A DNA stretch of 64,000 nucleotides. It comes from Marinovum sp. GTDB taxonomy: Bacteria > Pseudomonadota > Alphaproteobacteria > Rhodobacterales > Rhodobacteraceae. This document shows positions 56,361 through 64,000 of this stretch, piece by piece. How positions within the stretch are numbered: position 1 is the first letter of the stretch; every line of letters starts with the position of its first letter. The stretch lies in NCBI GenBank assembly GCA_022447495.1, contig JAKVBH010000017.1, positions 1 to 64,000 on the forward strand. The letters run 5' to 3'. The translations under genes and the position numbers were made by a program. The notes under the pieces were generated by a model, which was not told the origin of the DNA, searched no databases, and worked only from the letters and a program-made list of their open reading frames with translations.

Positions 56361-57038
56361 GCCAGCAAGGCGCGACTCAAAAGAGCGAGGACGCAATCAT
56401 CTGTGAAGCGCCATGATGGGCGCATCAACAGCAAGGTTCCATCCTTGGGCCAATCGTCCCAAGGACAACCCAGGCGCCATGGGTAAACTCCGCCGGGCAA
56501 AGTCGCGGCGCGCCGATCTTGTAACTGCCGGATGCTGATTGTCACGACGGCACGGCAGTCTCGTTTCTAACCGCCGCGCGCCGCATGTGTCTGGGCTCGC
56601 CGATCAGGCAAAACCAAGGTGCTGCGTCTATCAACGTCTTAATCCTGGCAGCTTTTTGGTCGTCTTCGGCGGTTTTAAGATCGTGCACTGGATTATTCAT
56701 TGAATGTGTCGCGGTCACGATCCGCGCTGGGGGTGTCAGACAGTTTTCTTGAGTGTTGTGGCAGACCCAAAAGGCTTAGCATCCTTTGACCACACCGCGC
56801 GGGGCTGGCGCTGGTTTTGGAGTTATCTGCACGATTTGGTGGGTGAAATGTGCAGATAACGCGCTTCAAGCCCCGGAGGTTTCCGGGGTCTGCAAAGCAG
56901 ACGGATCAACAAAAGGCGCAATGGGCACCCGGCTTGTGGCCATTCCCCTATCAAAAGGTTGACTCTTTTTCCTCAAGGTCGGAGGCATGGTACATGGCAT
57001 CCAAGACCCGTCTGGGGTGCCAAAACAGGGAGAAGACA
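56361..57038. other. 678-base gap between hyuB and the binding-protein gene, with inverted repeats
   Basis: No recognisable gene. It holds a hairpin TCCTTGGG/CCCAAGGA (56442-56465, 8-base loop), an 11-bp inverted repeat GTTATCTGCAC/GTGCAGATAAC (56822-56860) and CCCCGG/CCGGGG (56871-56888). The hyuB message ends in a 19-codon vestigial frame. The region probably carries the promoter of the ABC operon. Confidence 0.5.
56822..56860. promoter_or_regulatory. 11-bp perfect inverted repeat upstream of the ABC importer
   Basis: GTTATCTGCAC (56822-56832) and its exact reverse complement GTGCAGATAAC (56850-56860) flank a 17-base spacer, about 180 bases before the binding-protein start. Centre-to-centre arm spacing of 28 bases fits a dimeric regulator contacting separated half-turns. 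It may instead form an RNA hairpin, but no T-run follows. Confidence 0.45.
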
Positions 57039-58169
57039 ATGAAAAACGTTTTACTTGCGACCGCGGCCGCAGCCGTCATGGCCGCGCCCGCTCTGGCCGA
57101 TATCAAAGTTGGCATGATCACAACTCTGTCCGGCGGTGGTGCCGGGTTGGGCGTCGACGTGCGCGATGGGTTCATGTTGGCGATCCAACAATCCGGTCGG
57201 GACGACATTGAGGTGGTGATCGAAGACGATCAGCGCAAACCAGATATCGCCGTCCAGCTGGCTGATAAAATGGTGCAATCTGAGAAGGTTGACGTGCTCA
57301 CTGGTATCATCTGGTCGAACCTGGCCATGGCGGTTGTTCCCTCGGTGACGGCACAGGGCAAGTTCTATCTCTCGCCCAACGCGGGTCCATCGCCGCTGGC
57401 GGGCAAAGGCTGCCACGAGAATTATTTCAACGTCGCATGGCAGAACGACAACCTGCACGAAGCCGCTGGGTCCTATGCCAACACAGCGGGCTATTCCAAC
57501 AGCTTCATCATGGCGCCGAACTACCCGGCGGGCACCGATGCCCTGACCGGCTACAAACGGATGTTCGAAGGTGAGGTCGCCAACGAGGTCTACACCAAAC
57601 TGGGTCAAACCGACTACGCCGCCGAGATCGCTCAAATCCGCGCCTCCGGTGCCGATAGCGTCTATTTTTTCCTGCCCGGTGGCATGGGGATTTCCTTCCT
57701 CAAACAATACGCCGGCAGCGGCGTCGATCTTCCCGTTGTGGGGCCCGCTTTCAGCTTTGACCAAGGCATCTTGCAAGCTGTGGGCGACGCCGCTTTGGGC
57801 GTGGTGAACACTTCGCAGTGGAACAAAGACATCGACAATCCCACGAACGCTGCATTTGTTGAGAGCTTCCAAGCCGCCTATGGCCGCTTGCCGTCGCTTT
57901 ATGCCAGCCAGGGGTTTGACACGGCGAATCTTCTGATCTCCGCCGTTGAAGCCGCCGATGTCAGCGACGCCGGAGCATTCCGCGATGCCCTACGTGCCGC
58001 GGATTTTGACAGCACACGTGGCGATTTCGCGTTCGGGTCCAACCATCACCCAGTGCAAACCATCTATGCGCGTGAGGTGATCAAAGAGGGTGATGTCTTC
58101 ACCAATAAGATCATCGGCAAAGCGCTTGAAAACCACTCCGACGCCTACGCGGGTGAGTGCAAGATGTAA
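57039..58169 (+). CDS. Periplasmic amino-acid/amide-binding protein (LIV-type ABC system)
   Basis: Substrate-binding protein of 376 residues, class of LivJ/AmiC/UrtA. The signal peptide is MKNVLLATAAAAVMAAPALA, followed by DIKVGMITTLSGGGAGLGVDVRDGFML, the usual ligand-pocket opening of the family, and DVLTGIIWSNLAMAVVPSV and YFFLPGGMGISFLKQYAGSG further on. GGGAGAAG precedes ATG 57039; an upstream open frame to 56850 lacks a signal peptide and is not used. It precedes the permease and ATPase genes, so it sets the ligand of the importer. The ligand is unknown; hyuAB upstream suggests an amide or hydantoin-like compound. Confidence 0.92.
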   Translation: MKNVLLATAAAAVMAAPALADIKVGMITTLSGGGAGLGVDVRDGFMLAIQQSGRDDIEVVIEDDQRKPDIAVQLADKMVQSEKVDVLTGIIWSNLAMAVVPSVTAQGKFYLSPNAGPSPLAGKGCHENYFNVAWQNDNLHEAAGSYANTAGYSNSFIMAPNYPAGTDALTGYKRMFEGEVANEVYTKLGQTDYAAEIAQIRASGADSVYFFLPGGMGISFLKQYAGSGVDLPVVGPAFSFDQGILQAVGDAALGVVNTSQWNKDIDNPTNAAFVESFQAAYGRLPSLYASQGFDTANLLISAVEAADVSDAGAFRDALRAADFDSTRGDFAFGSNHHPVQTIYAREVIKEGDVFTNKIIGKALENHSDAYAGECKM

Positions 58170-58178
58170 TCAGTCTCC

Positions 58179-58197
58179 CCGCCGCCTTCCCCGGCGG
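58179..58197 (+). other. Hairpin between binding-protein and permease genes
   Basis: CCGCCG (58179-58184) and CGGCGG (58192-58197) form a 6-bp stem with loop CCTTCCC, ten bases after the stop and 22 bases before the permease start. Only GCTTTGA follows, so it is a weak terminator at most. Such hairpins commonly let the binding-protein message outnumber that of the permeases. Confidence 0.5.
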
Positions 58198-58219
58198 TGG
58201 GCTTTGATAGCCGCGGTTC

Positions 58220-59140
58220 ATGTTAACATTGTTGATCATTGAGCAGGTCCTGAACGGCCTGCAATTCGGCGTCATGCTGTTTTTGATGGCGGCAGGGCTG
58301 ACGCTCATATTTGGCGTCATGGGTTTGATCAACCTGGCGCATGGTTCACTCTACATGGTGGGCGCGTTTGCAGCCGCCTGGGTGGCCGGTGCCACGGGGT
58401 CGTTCCTTCTGGCCTTGATCGCGGCACTTGCAGCCGCTGCGGCGGCGGGGGCCTTGGTCGAAGTTCTTGTTATTCGGCGGCTTTATAAGGCCGCGCACCT
58501 CGATCAGGTGCTGGCCACCTTCGCGCTTATTTTGATCTTTTCCGAGGGCACGCGCTGGATCTTTGGGTCCTTTCCGCTGTTCTTGGATGTGCCGTCTTAC
58601 CTGTCAGGGCCGATCACCTTACCCGGCGGCATCGCCTATCCGCTCTATCGCCTGGTTCTGATTGGTATAGGGATTGCCGTTGCTCTGGGGCTCTGGTGGC
58701 TCACAGCGCGCACGCGCTTGGGTATCCAGATCCGTGCCGGCGAAAACGACCGCGAGATGATTGCCGCACTCGGCGTTGATATTTCGCGGCTCTACACCTT
58801 GGTTTTTGCTCTCGGTGCTGCCCTCGCAGGTTTGGCCGGTGCGCTGGTCGGCGCAATCCAATCGGTGCAAGTCGGCATGGGTGAGCCCGTTTTGATCCTG
58901 GCCTTTGTCGTGATTGTCATCGGCGGCATCGGCTCAATCCGGGGGGCTTTTGTTGGTGCGATGTTGGTGGGTCTGACTGACACATTGGGTGGGGTATTCC
59001 TGCCAGAACTCTTCAAACTCTTCATGGAAAGCGGAGCAGCGACCCAAACCGGATCCTCACTGGCGTCAATGTCGGTCTATATTTTGATGAGCATCGTCTT
59101 GATCTGGAGGCCCTCTGGCCTTTTCGGAGTACGCGCATGA
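58220..59140 (+). CDS. Branched-chain-type ABC permease (LivH family)
   Basis: Inner-membrane permease of 306 residues with about eight transmembrane helices. The opening LNGLQFGVMLFLMAAGLTLIFGVMGLINLAHGSLYMVGAF is characteristic of LivH, as are RAGENDREMIAALGVDISRLYTLVFALGAALAGLAGAL and VIGGIGSIRGAFVGAMLVG. Its stop overlaps the second permease by four bases. It works with the binding protein, LivM and two ATPases to import one substrate. Confidence 0.93.
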   Translation: MLTLLIIEQVLNGLQFGVMLFLMAAGLTLIFGVMGLINLAHGSLYMVGAFAAAWVAGATGSFLLALIAALAAAAAAGALVEVLVIRRLYKAAHLDQVLATFALILIFSEGTRWIFGSFPLFLDVPSYLSGPITLPGGIAYPLYRLVLIGIGIAVALGLWWLTARTRLGIQIRAGENDREMIAALGVDISRLYTLVFALGAALAGLAGALVGAIQSVQVGMGEPVLILAFVVIVIGGIGSIRGAFVGAMLVGLTDTLGGVFLPELFKLFMESGAATQTGSSLASMSVYILMSIVLIWRPSGLFGVRA

Positions 59141-60120
59141 TCCGGGAAGGCGTCATCAACTGGGCCATCCTTTTGGGGCTGGTCGCGTTGCCGCTTTGGG
59201 CTGTCTTTGCCGATGAGATATTCACGATCACCCTGACTACGCGGGTCGTAATCCTTGCGCTGGCTGCGGTGGGGTTGAACATTGCGCTTGGGATCGGCGG
59301 CATGGTGTCTTTTGGCCACGCGGCCTTCTTTGGCTTGGGTGGTTATGCGATGGGCATCTTGGCCTATCACGCGCAAACCTATGCGGCGCTGGATTTCGGA
59401 ATTGTGGAAATCGAGGGCACCAAATCGATGCCGGTCATCTGGCTTGTGGCCACGGCGATCTCCGCTCTGGCAGCCTGGCTGATCGGTTTATTGAGCCTAC
59501 GCACGACGGGCGTCTATTTCATTATGATTACCCTGGCCTTTGGCCAAATGTTCTACTATTTCGCCATTTCCTGGGGGGCCTATGGCGGCGAGGATGGTTT
59601 GTCGATCTATGTGCGCAATGGGTTTCCGGGGCTCAACACTCTTGTCCCGATCCAGTTTTTTGGCCTGTGTTTTGTGGCGCTCTGTGTGGCACTGATCCTT
59701 CAATGGCGTTTGCGGGGATCGTCTTTTGGTCTCACACTTAATGCCGCGCGCCAGACGCCGGAACGCGTAGAGACCGTGGGTCTCAATCCCATGAAGCTTA
59801 AGCTTTTGGCTTTTGTGATTTCGGGCGCGATCACGGGTCTCGCTGGGGCGCTCTTTGCCGATCTCAACCGCTTCGTGAGCCCAGCCATGTTCTCGTGGCA
59901 GCTCTCGGGCGAGTTGATCATCTTGATCATTATTGGAGGCGTTGGTCGGCTCATGGGACCGGTGATCGGAGCTATGATTTTTGTCGCGTTGGAGCATTGG
60001 CTGGGAGGGCTCACCGACTTTTGGCACGTCTATCTGGGCGCCATTCTTCTATTTATTGTTCTCTTTAGCCGGGGCGGGGTCATCGGGTTTTTGACAGGCA
60101 AGGAGGGCCCCCATGTCTGA
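59137..60120 (+). CDS. Branched-chain-type ABC permease (LivM family)
   Basis: Second permease of the importer, 327 residues and about nine hydrophobic helices. It has AAVGLNIALGIGGMVSFGHAAFFGLGGYAMGI near residues 45-75, and the LivM segment NAARQTPERVETVGLNPMKLKLLAFVISGAITGLAGAL followed by VGRLMGPVIGAMIF. The start ATG overlaps the LivH-type stop by four bases, and its last eight bases overlap the LivG-type ATG, so the operon is tightly coupled. Confidence 0.93.
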   Translation: MIREGVINWAILLGLVALPLWAVFADEIFTITLTTRVVILALAAVGLNIALGIGGMVSFGHAAFFGLGGYAMGILAYHAQTYAALDFGIVEIEGTKSMPVIWLVATAISALAAWLIGLLSLRTTGVYFIMITLAFGQMFYYFAISWGAYGGEDGLSIYVRNGFPGLNTLVPIQFFGLCFVALCVALILQWRLRGSSFGLTLNAARQTPERVETVGLNPMKLKLLAFVISGAITGLAGALFADLNRFVSPAMFSWQLSGELIILIIIGGVGRLMGPVIGAMIFVALEHWLGGLTDFWHVYLGAILLFIVLFSRGGVIGFLTGKEGPHV

Positions 60121-60862
60121 GGTCATCCTTGCTACCCAAGGACTACAGAAATCGTTTGGCGCGCTCAAAGCCACGGATGACGTGTCGATTGATCTGCGCC
60201 CTGGCGAAATACACGCGATTATCGGACCCAATGGGGCCGGGAAATCGACTCTCATTGCCCAAATCTGTGGAGCTTTGGCATCTGACACAGGGCGTGTGGA
60301 GCTTCTGGACCGCGATGTCACCGCGCTCAATACAGAACAGCGCGCGCGGGCAGGCCTTGGTCGCACGTTTCAAATCTCGGCCCTGGCCATGGAAGACAGT
60401 GTCGAAGACAACGTGCGCTTGGGTGCGATTGGGGCCATGGGATCACCTTGGAATGTCTTCCGTCCAGTTTCTCGCAGCGCCGACGTCGTGGCCCGCGCGA
60501 ACGACGCTTTGGAGCGCGTGGGCCTCACGGGTGCCCGTGAGACGCGCTGCGCCGATCTCTCGCATGGTCAACGGCGTCAATTGGAGGTGGCCGTGGCGCT
60601 CACCTTGGAGCCCAAAGCCTTCGTCATGGACGAACCGATGGCAGGTCTCGGAGCCGATGGGTCTAAGACGATGACGGGCTTTCTAGATGGTCTGCGCGAT
60701 GAGGCACCCATTTTGTTGGTCGAACATGACATGGACGCGGTCTTCGCGCTCGCGGATCGCATCAGCGTCTTGGTCTACGGCAAGATCATTGCCACAGGCA
60801 CCGTGAGCGATATTCGCGCCTCCGATGCGGTCCGTACCGCTTACTTGGGGGAGAACGCATGA
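60113..60862 (+). CDS. ABC ATPase (LivG family)
   Basis: First ATPase of the importer, 249 residues. Walker A is GPNGAGKST (38-46), the signature is LSHGQRRQLEVAVAL (His replaces the first Gly, as usual in LivG), and Walker B is KAFVMDEPMAGLG. The RAGLGRTFQISALAMEDSVEDNV loop is LivG-like, and the closing ADRISVLVYGKIIATGTVSDIRASDAVRTAYLG matches the family. It starts eight bases inside the LivM-type gene and ends by four-base overlap with the LivF-type gene. Confidence 0.93.
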   Translation: MSEVILATQGLQKSFGALKATDDVSIDLRPGEIHAIIGPNGAGKSTLIAQICGALASDTGRVELLDRDVTALNTEQRARAGLGRTFQISALAMEDSVEDNVRLGAIGAMGSPWNVFRPVSRSADVVARANDALERVGLTGARETRCADLSHGQRRQLEVAVALTLEPKAFVMDEPMAGLGADGSKTMTGFLDGLRDEAPILLVEHDMDAVFALADRISVLVYGKIIATGTVSDIRASDAVRTAYLGENA

Positions 60863-61545
60863 GCCTCTTGCAGGTGAAAAACCTTACAGTCTCCTACGGC
60901 AGCGCGCAGGCGCTTTTTGATGTGTCATTGCAGGTCGATGCCGGTGAAGTCACAGCGCTCATGGGACGCAACGGCATGGGCAAGACAACGACCGTGCGCG
61001 CCATCTGTCGCATGATGTCTTCGGCCGGTGTTCTGACGTTTGCGGGGCAAGATTTGCATCGTCTGCCCAGCCACCGCGTGGCGCGCCTAGGGGTGGGGCT
61101 CGTGCCCGAGGGACGCAGATGTTTTAGGGACCTGACAGTCGAAGAAAACCTCATCGCGGCGTCGCGCCGAGGAGATTGGACTGTCCGGACGATTGGTCAG
61201 CTTTTCCCGCGCTTGTCTGAACGATTGACCCAACGCTCAGCTTCGCTGTCAGGGGGCGAGCAACAGATGTTGGCCATTGGCAGAGCGCTGATGACCAATC
61301 CTGACCTGTTGATCCTAGATGAGGCCACCGAAGGTCTCGCGCCCATCATCCGACAAGAAATTTGGGCGGCGCTTGTGCGGATCAAATCCGAGACGGGCAC
61401 TGCCATTTTGATCATCGACAAATCGCTCAAAGAACTGAGCGCTATTTCCGACACCGCCGTGATCCTTGAACGTGGCGCGACGGTGTGGAGTGGGTCAATG
61501 GACGCTCTGAGTGCGGATGTCTCAGAGCGCTATCTAGGCGTTTGA
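60859..61545 (+). CDS. ABC ATPase (LivF family)
   Basis: Second ATPase, 228 residues, completing a one-binding-protein, two-permease, two-ATPase importer. Walker A is GRNGMGKTT, signature LSGGEQQMLAIGRAL and Walker B LLILDEATEGLAP. The RVARLGVGLVPEGRRCFRDLTVEENL segment is typical of LivF. It is the last gene of the operon and ends ten bases from the convergent TRAP large permease. Confidence 0.93.
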   Translation: MSLLQVKNLTVSYGSAQALFDVSLQVDAGEVTALMGRNGMGKTTTVRAICRMMSSAGVLTFAGQDLHRLPSHRVARLGVGLVPEGRRCFRDLTVEENLIAASRRGDWTVRTIGQLFPRLSERLTQRSASLSGGEQQMLAIGRALMTNPDLLILDEATEGLAPIIRQEIWAALVRIKSETGTAILIIDKSLKELSAISDTAVILERGATVWSGSMDALSADVSERYLGV

Positions 61546-61555
61546 GCGTCCCGGA

Positions 61556-62956
61556 TTAGACCAAACTGGGCAGCCAGAGAACGACCCATGGAAACCCCAC
61601 CAACAGAGCAATTGTGATGGCATCTGCGATGAAAAAGGGCGTCACACCCTTGAACACGTCCTGCACGGTGAGATCGTCTCGCACTCCGGCCACAACAAAA
61701 CAATTGAGGCCAATCGGCGGCGTGATCAAACAGAACTCTGCCATCTTCACGACCAAAATGCCGAACCAGATCGCGCACATCGGGCCGCTCATGCCGAATG
61801 TACTGTCGGCTGCGCTTATGAATTCGCCACCGTTGAGCGCCATGACAGCAGGGTAGACCACGGGCAATGTGAGAAGCAGCATGCCGATGGCGTCCATGAA
61901 CATGCCCAGGACGGCATAGGCCAATAGGATGCAAATCAGGATCAACATGGGGGCCATGCTTAGCGACGTGATCCAATCCGAGAACGCGCCCGGCAAATCG
62001 GCAAACCCCAAGAACCGGACATAGACCAGAACGCCCCAGATGATCGTAAAAATCATCACGCTCAACTTTGCCGTTTCCAAAAGCGCATCGCGCATCTGAG
62101 GCCAGCGCATCCCTTGGTAGAGCGCCATGAGGAAGACCACGAAGGCTCCGATGGCCCCGCCCTCGGTGGGCGTGCCCCATGCTTCGCCGCCGAAAGGGTT
62201 GTAAACAAAGCAGATGATGGTCACGACCACGAACACGATAGGAAGCGCAGGTGGCAAAGAGACGAGGCGTTCTTTCCAGGTGAAGCCACCCACGGGTGGC
62301 CCAAACCCTTTGATGGTAACGGCCATGCCAATGATGAGAAGGGCATAGATCAATGCCGAAAATGCTCCGGGGATGAAACCTGCCAAAAGGAGCTTACCCA
62401 CGTCCTGTTCCACAATGATCGCGTAGATGACCAGTATGGCTGAGGGCGGAATAAGCGAGGCCAAAGTGCCGCCTGCTGCCACAACGCCCGCCGCGAATTG
62501 TTTGTTGTACCCTATCTTAAGCATCTCAGGGATCGCAATTCGAGCAAACACCGCGGAGGTGGCGACTGACGCGCCCGATACCGCGGCAAAACCTGCGGTG
62601 GCAAAGACAGTTGAGACGGCCAGCCCCCCTGGTACCCAAGCAATCCAACGTTTGGCCGCCTCAAAGAGCGCTTTGGTGAGGCCTGCGTAATAGGCCAGAT
62701 AGCCAATGAGAATGAAGGTCGGGATGAGTGAGAGTGCTTGGCTTGAGACCTTGGAATGCGGCACTTGCCCGGCGGTTTTCACGGCAACGCCCAAGGCCCA
62801 GCCAAAATCGCCAAAGCCGTAGTCTTTTTTGGCCCAAAAGATCCAAATTAATCCGACCATACCCGACAAGCCTGCGGCAAAGGCCACGCGCATCCCCAGG
62901 ATCACCATGACCAAAAGGCCGCCAGTGACCCAAAGACCAATATCAATCGGGTCCAT
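61556..62956 (-). CDS. dctM: TRAP transporter large permease (DctM family)
   Basis: Twelve-helix permease of a TRAP system, driven by the sodium gradient rather than ATP. From ATG 62956 it has 466 residues, starting MDPIDIGLWVTGGLLVMVILGMRVAFA, with FAAVSGASVATSAVFARIAIPEM, GGTLASLIPPSAILVIYAIIVEQDVGKLLLAGFIPG and a C-terminal helix run containing CLITPPIGLNCFVV. The ATG shares one base with the dctQ stop (TGATG). A longer frame to 63091 reads inside dctQ and is not used. Substrate is set by DctP and unknown. Confidence 0.93.
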   Translation of the reverse strand: MDPIDIGLWVTGGLLVMVILGMRVAFAAGLSGMVGLIWIFWAKKDYGFGDFGWALGVAVKTAGQVPHSKVSSQALSLIPTFILIGYLAYYAGLTKALFEAAKRWIAWVPGGLAVSTVFATAGFAAVSGASVATSAVFARIAIPEMLKIGYNKQFAAGVVAAGGTLASLIPPSAILVIYAIIVEQDVGKLLLAGFIPGAFSALIYALLIIGMAVTIKGFGPPVGGFTWKERLVSLPPALPIVFVVVTIICFVYNPFGGEAWGTPTEGGAIGAFVVFLMALYQGMRWPQMRDALLETAKLSVMIFTIIWGVLVYVRFLGFADLPGAFSDWITSLSMAPMLILICILLAYAVLGMFMDAIGMLLLTLPVVYPAVMALNGGEFISAADSTFGMSGPMCAIWFGILVVKMAEFCLITPPIGLNCFVVAGVRDDLTVQDVFKGVTPFFIADAITIALLVGFPWVVLWLPSLV

Positions 62957-63579
62957 CAGTTCTGCCCTCCCAACTGATCGGCTTCCATTTCGGCTTGGGT
63001 GGCGGCATCGGCTATCATCGGAACGGCAACTGTGTGGCCAGTGATCACGCCTCGGCCATAGGCCCAAACCTGGAGGTTGAGCCGCAAACACAGGACACTA
63101 AAGGCCAGCGGTGCGAGAAACTTTGCAGGCCATATGGGCAGAGAAATGTCCATGGAGCTGTCCCGGCTCCAAAGGGGTGCGGCGACATCAAAGCTGCGCT
63201 CAAAATGCGCCCAAGTGCCCCAAACCATCAAAAGCATGAGGACCAGGATCAAGGATGTGGTGATCATCTCGGCCAGATAGAGCCAGCGACCACGCAAGCG
63301 GCCCACAAGAATGTCCATGCGGATATGCCCACCTTCGCGCATCACAAACGAAATGCCCATGAATGCAATGAGCGGCATCGCCTGTTCGATCCAATCGACA
63401 TAGCCGGGCAAGGGCATGTTCATGAAGTTCCGACCCGAGACTGAAACGACGGCAAGCACCATCAGGCCAAAGACCGCCAAGCCACTGAGCAGGGCAAAGA
63501 AGCGTTCCAAGACCACAAGGCGGCGGTCGAGCGAAGAGAGCGCGCTGTCATCAAGCAGCACAAGCGAAGGAGTAGCCAT
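62956..63579 (-). CDS. dctQ: TRAP transporter small permease (DctQ family)
   Basis: A 207-residue four-helix membrane subunit that pairs with DctM. Its helices are at about 23-47, 62-80, 101-122 and 147-168. The segments WIEQAMPLIAFMGISFVMREGGHIRMDILV and FLAPLAFSVLCLRLNLQVW are typical of DctQ. AGGACATG precedes ATG 63579, which is preferred to the in-frame ATG at 63615. It lies 66 bases after the dctP gene in the order dctP-dctQ-dctM. Confidence 0.9.
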   Translation of the reverse strand: MATPSLVLLDDSALSSLDRRLVVLERFFALLSGLAVFGLMVLAVVSVSGRNFMNMPLPGYVDWIEQAMPLIAFMGISFVMREGGHIRMDILVGRLRGRWLYLAEMITTSLILVLMLLMVWGTWAHFERSFDVAAPLWSRDSSMDISLPIWPAKFLAPLAFSVLCLRLNLQVWAYGRGVITGHTVAVPMIADAATQAEMEADQLGGQN

Positions 63580-63645
63580 GGCACATGTCCTGAAACTGAA
63601 AGAGGCCCCGCACAAAGGATTGCGCGAGGCCAGACGGGAGGATCG

Positions 63646-64000
63646 TTAGTTGCCGGAGGCAATCATGCCTGTCACCAGGTCATACAACTCCTGCGCAGGG
63701 AGACCGGCTTTGGTGTTGCGCTCAATCCAAGCGCTGGCTGCGGGTGCGGCGGCGGCTTCTTTGAAAGCGGCTATCTCATCGTCAGAGAAGGTCACCTTGG
63801 CGATGCCCCGCGCGTCCAACGCAGGGCCCCACGCGTCCATGGTCGCGCCGTTATAATTGGCGATGTAATGGTCCAGCGCCTCATCGACCGAGCCCAACAG
63901 CGCGTCGCGGTGCGCGTCGCTGAGGCTATCCAGGGCATCTGTGTTGACCACAACGGGGCAATTCACCGTGCCAGGGTTGAGGTTTGTGGTCCACCAGGTG
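63646..64000 (-). CDS. dctP: TRAP transporter substrate-binding protein, C-terminal part (runs off window)
   Basis: Only the last 118 codons are visible, continuing past base 64000. The fragment contains VVVNTDALDSLSDAHRDALLGSVDEAL, the usual DctP/YiaO C-terminal helix pair, followed by an Ala-rich helix and ELYDLVTGMIASGN. The 5' part with the signal peptide and ligand pocket lies outside. With dctQ and dctM it forms a complete TRAP operon. The ligand, as for the ABC system, cannot be read here. Confidence 0.85.
   Translation of the reverse strand, partial: TWWTTNLNPGTVNCPVVVNTDALDSLSDAHRDALLGSVDEALDHYIANYNGATMDAWGPALDARGIAKVTFSDDEIAAFKEAAAAPAASAWIERNTKAGLPAQELYDLVTGMIASGN

Noticed and set aside
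55185..56396. 403-codon minus frame inside hyuB
   Set aside because: Long antisense frames are common at this G/C content; Arg/His-rich, no domain, and hyuB is certain.
56357..56416. 19-codon ORF starting by ATGA overlap with hyuB
   Set aside because: Too short and without family; noted as a possible remnant of a lost third gene but not called.
57051..57872. 273-codon minus frame inside the binding-protein gene
   Set aside because: Antisense shadow of a clear signal-peptide-bearing binding protein.

Overview
The window looks like chromosomal DNA of a marine Rhodobacterales (Roseobacter-group) alphaproteobacterium. The grounds are: the mitochondrial-type aa3 oxidase assembly operon followed by thrC and an M16 peptidase; a form I carbon monoxide dehydrogenase (cox) cluster; several ABC/TRAP uptake systems; a dimethylglycine/sarcosine-dehydrogenase-like enzyme; and a G/C-rich intergenic hairpin element of the kind common in this group. 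Assignments rest on reading motifs and families by eye; no database search was run.

Layout. (1) 1-4151, minus: topA (partial), dprA, tldD. (2) 4317-9951, plus: ctaC-ctaB-small CoxF-like protein-ctaG-ctaE-surf1-thrC, i.e. subunits II and III, heme O synthesis and copper/heme insertion of cytochrome c oxidase, with threonine synthase at the end. (3) 9948-16466, plus: M16 peptidase, GNAT, a LolD-type ATPase with an FtsX-type permease, an AttH/CrtC-like exported protein and a PNPOx-like flavoprotein, mostly overlapping by 1-11 bases. (4) 16.5-25.8 kb: three FAD oxidoreductases, acetate kinase, gamma-glutamyltransferase and a decayed formylglycine-generating-enzyme fragment. (5) 26-37 kb: signalling and envelope genes (CBS-GGDEF, a decayed NtrY-like kinase, HdeD, alpha/beta hydrolase, PLD-type enzyme, trypsin-META protease, hybrid histidine kinase).

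(6) 36.1-45.2 kb is the most coherent system: an MHYT-LytTR membrane regulator of CoxC type, coxM-coxS-coxL, coxD-coxE-coxF, a MobA-like cytidylyltransferase, a 30-codon ORF ending in Cys-Cys, and coxG. CoxL carries Cys388 in a YRCSFR loop and Glu763, at the same residue numbers as the Oligotropha enzyme, so this should be a true CO dehydrogenase supplying electrons to respiration.

(7) 45.4-51.4 kb: a racemase-fold protein lacking both catalytic cysteines, a Tm-1/UPF0261 protein, two DUF4345 membrane proteins, TetR, a flavodoxin and an AraC gene broken by a 1-base loss in a T run. (8) 51.5-64 kb: LysR, hyuA-hyuB, a complete LIV-type ABC importer and, convergent to it, a TRAP transporter (dctM, dctQ, dctP partial), suggesting import and hydrolysis of an amide or cyclic-imide substrate that cannot be named from sequence alone.

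No tRNA, rRNA, CRISPR array, intact insertion sequence or prophage was recognised. Two gene remnants and one frameshifted regulator show local gene decay.
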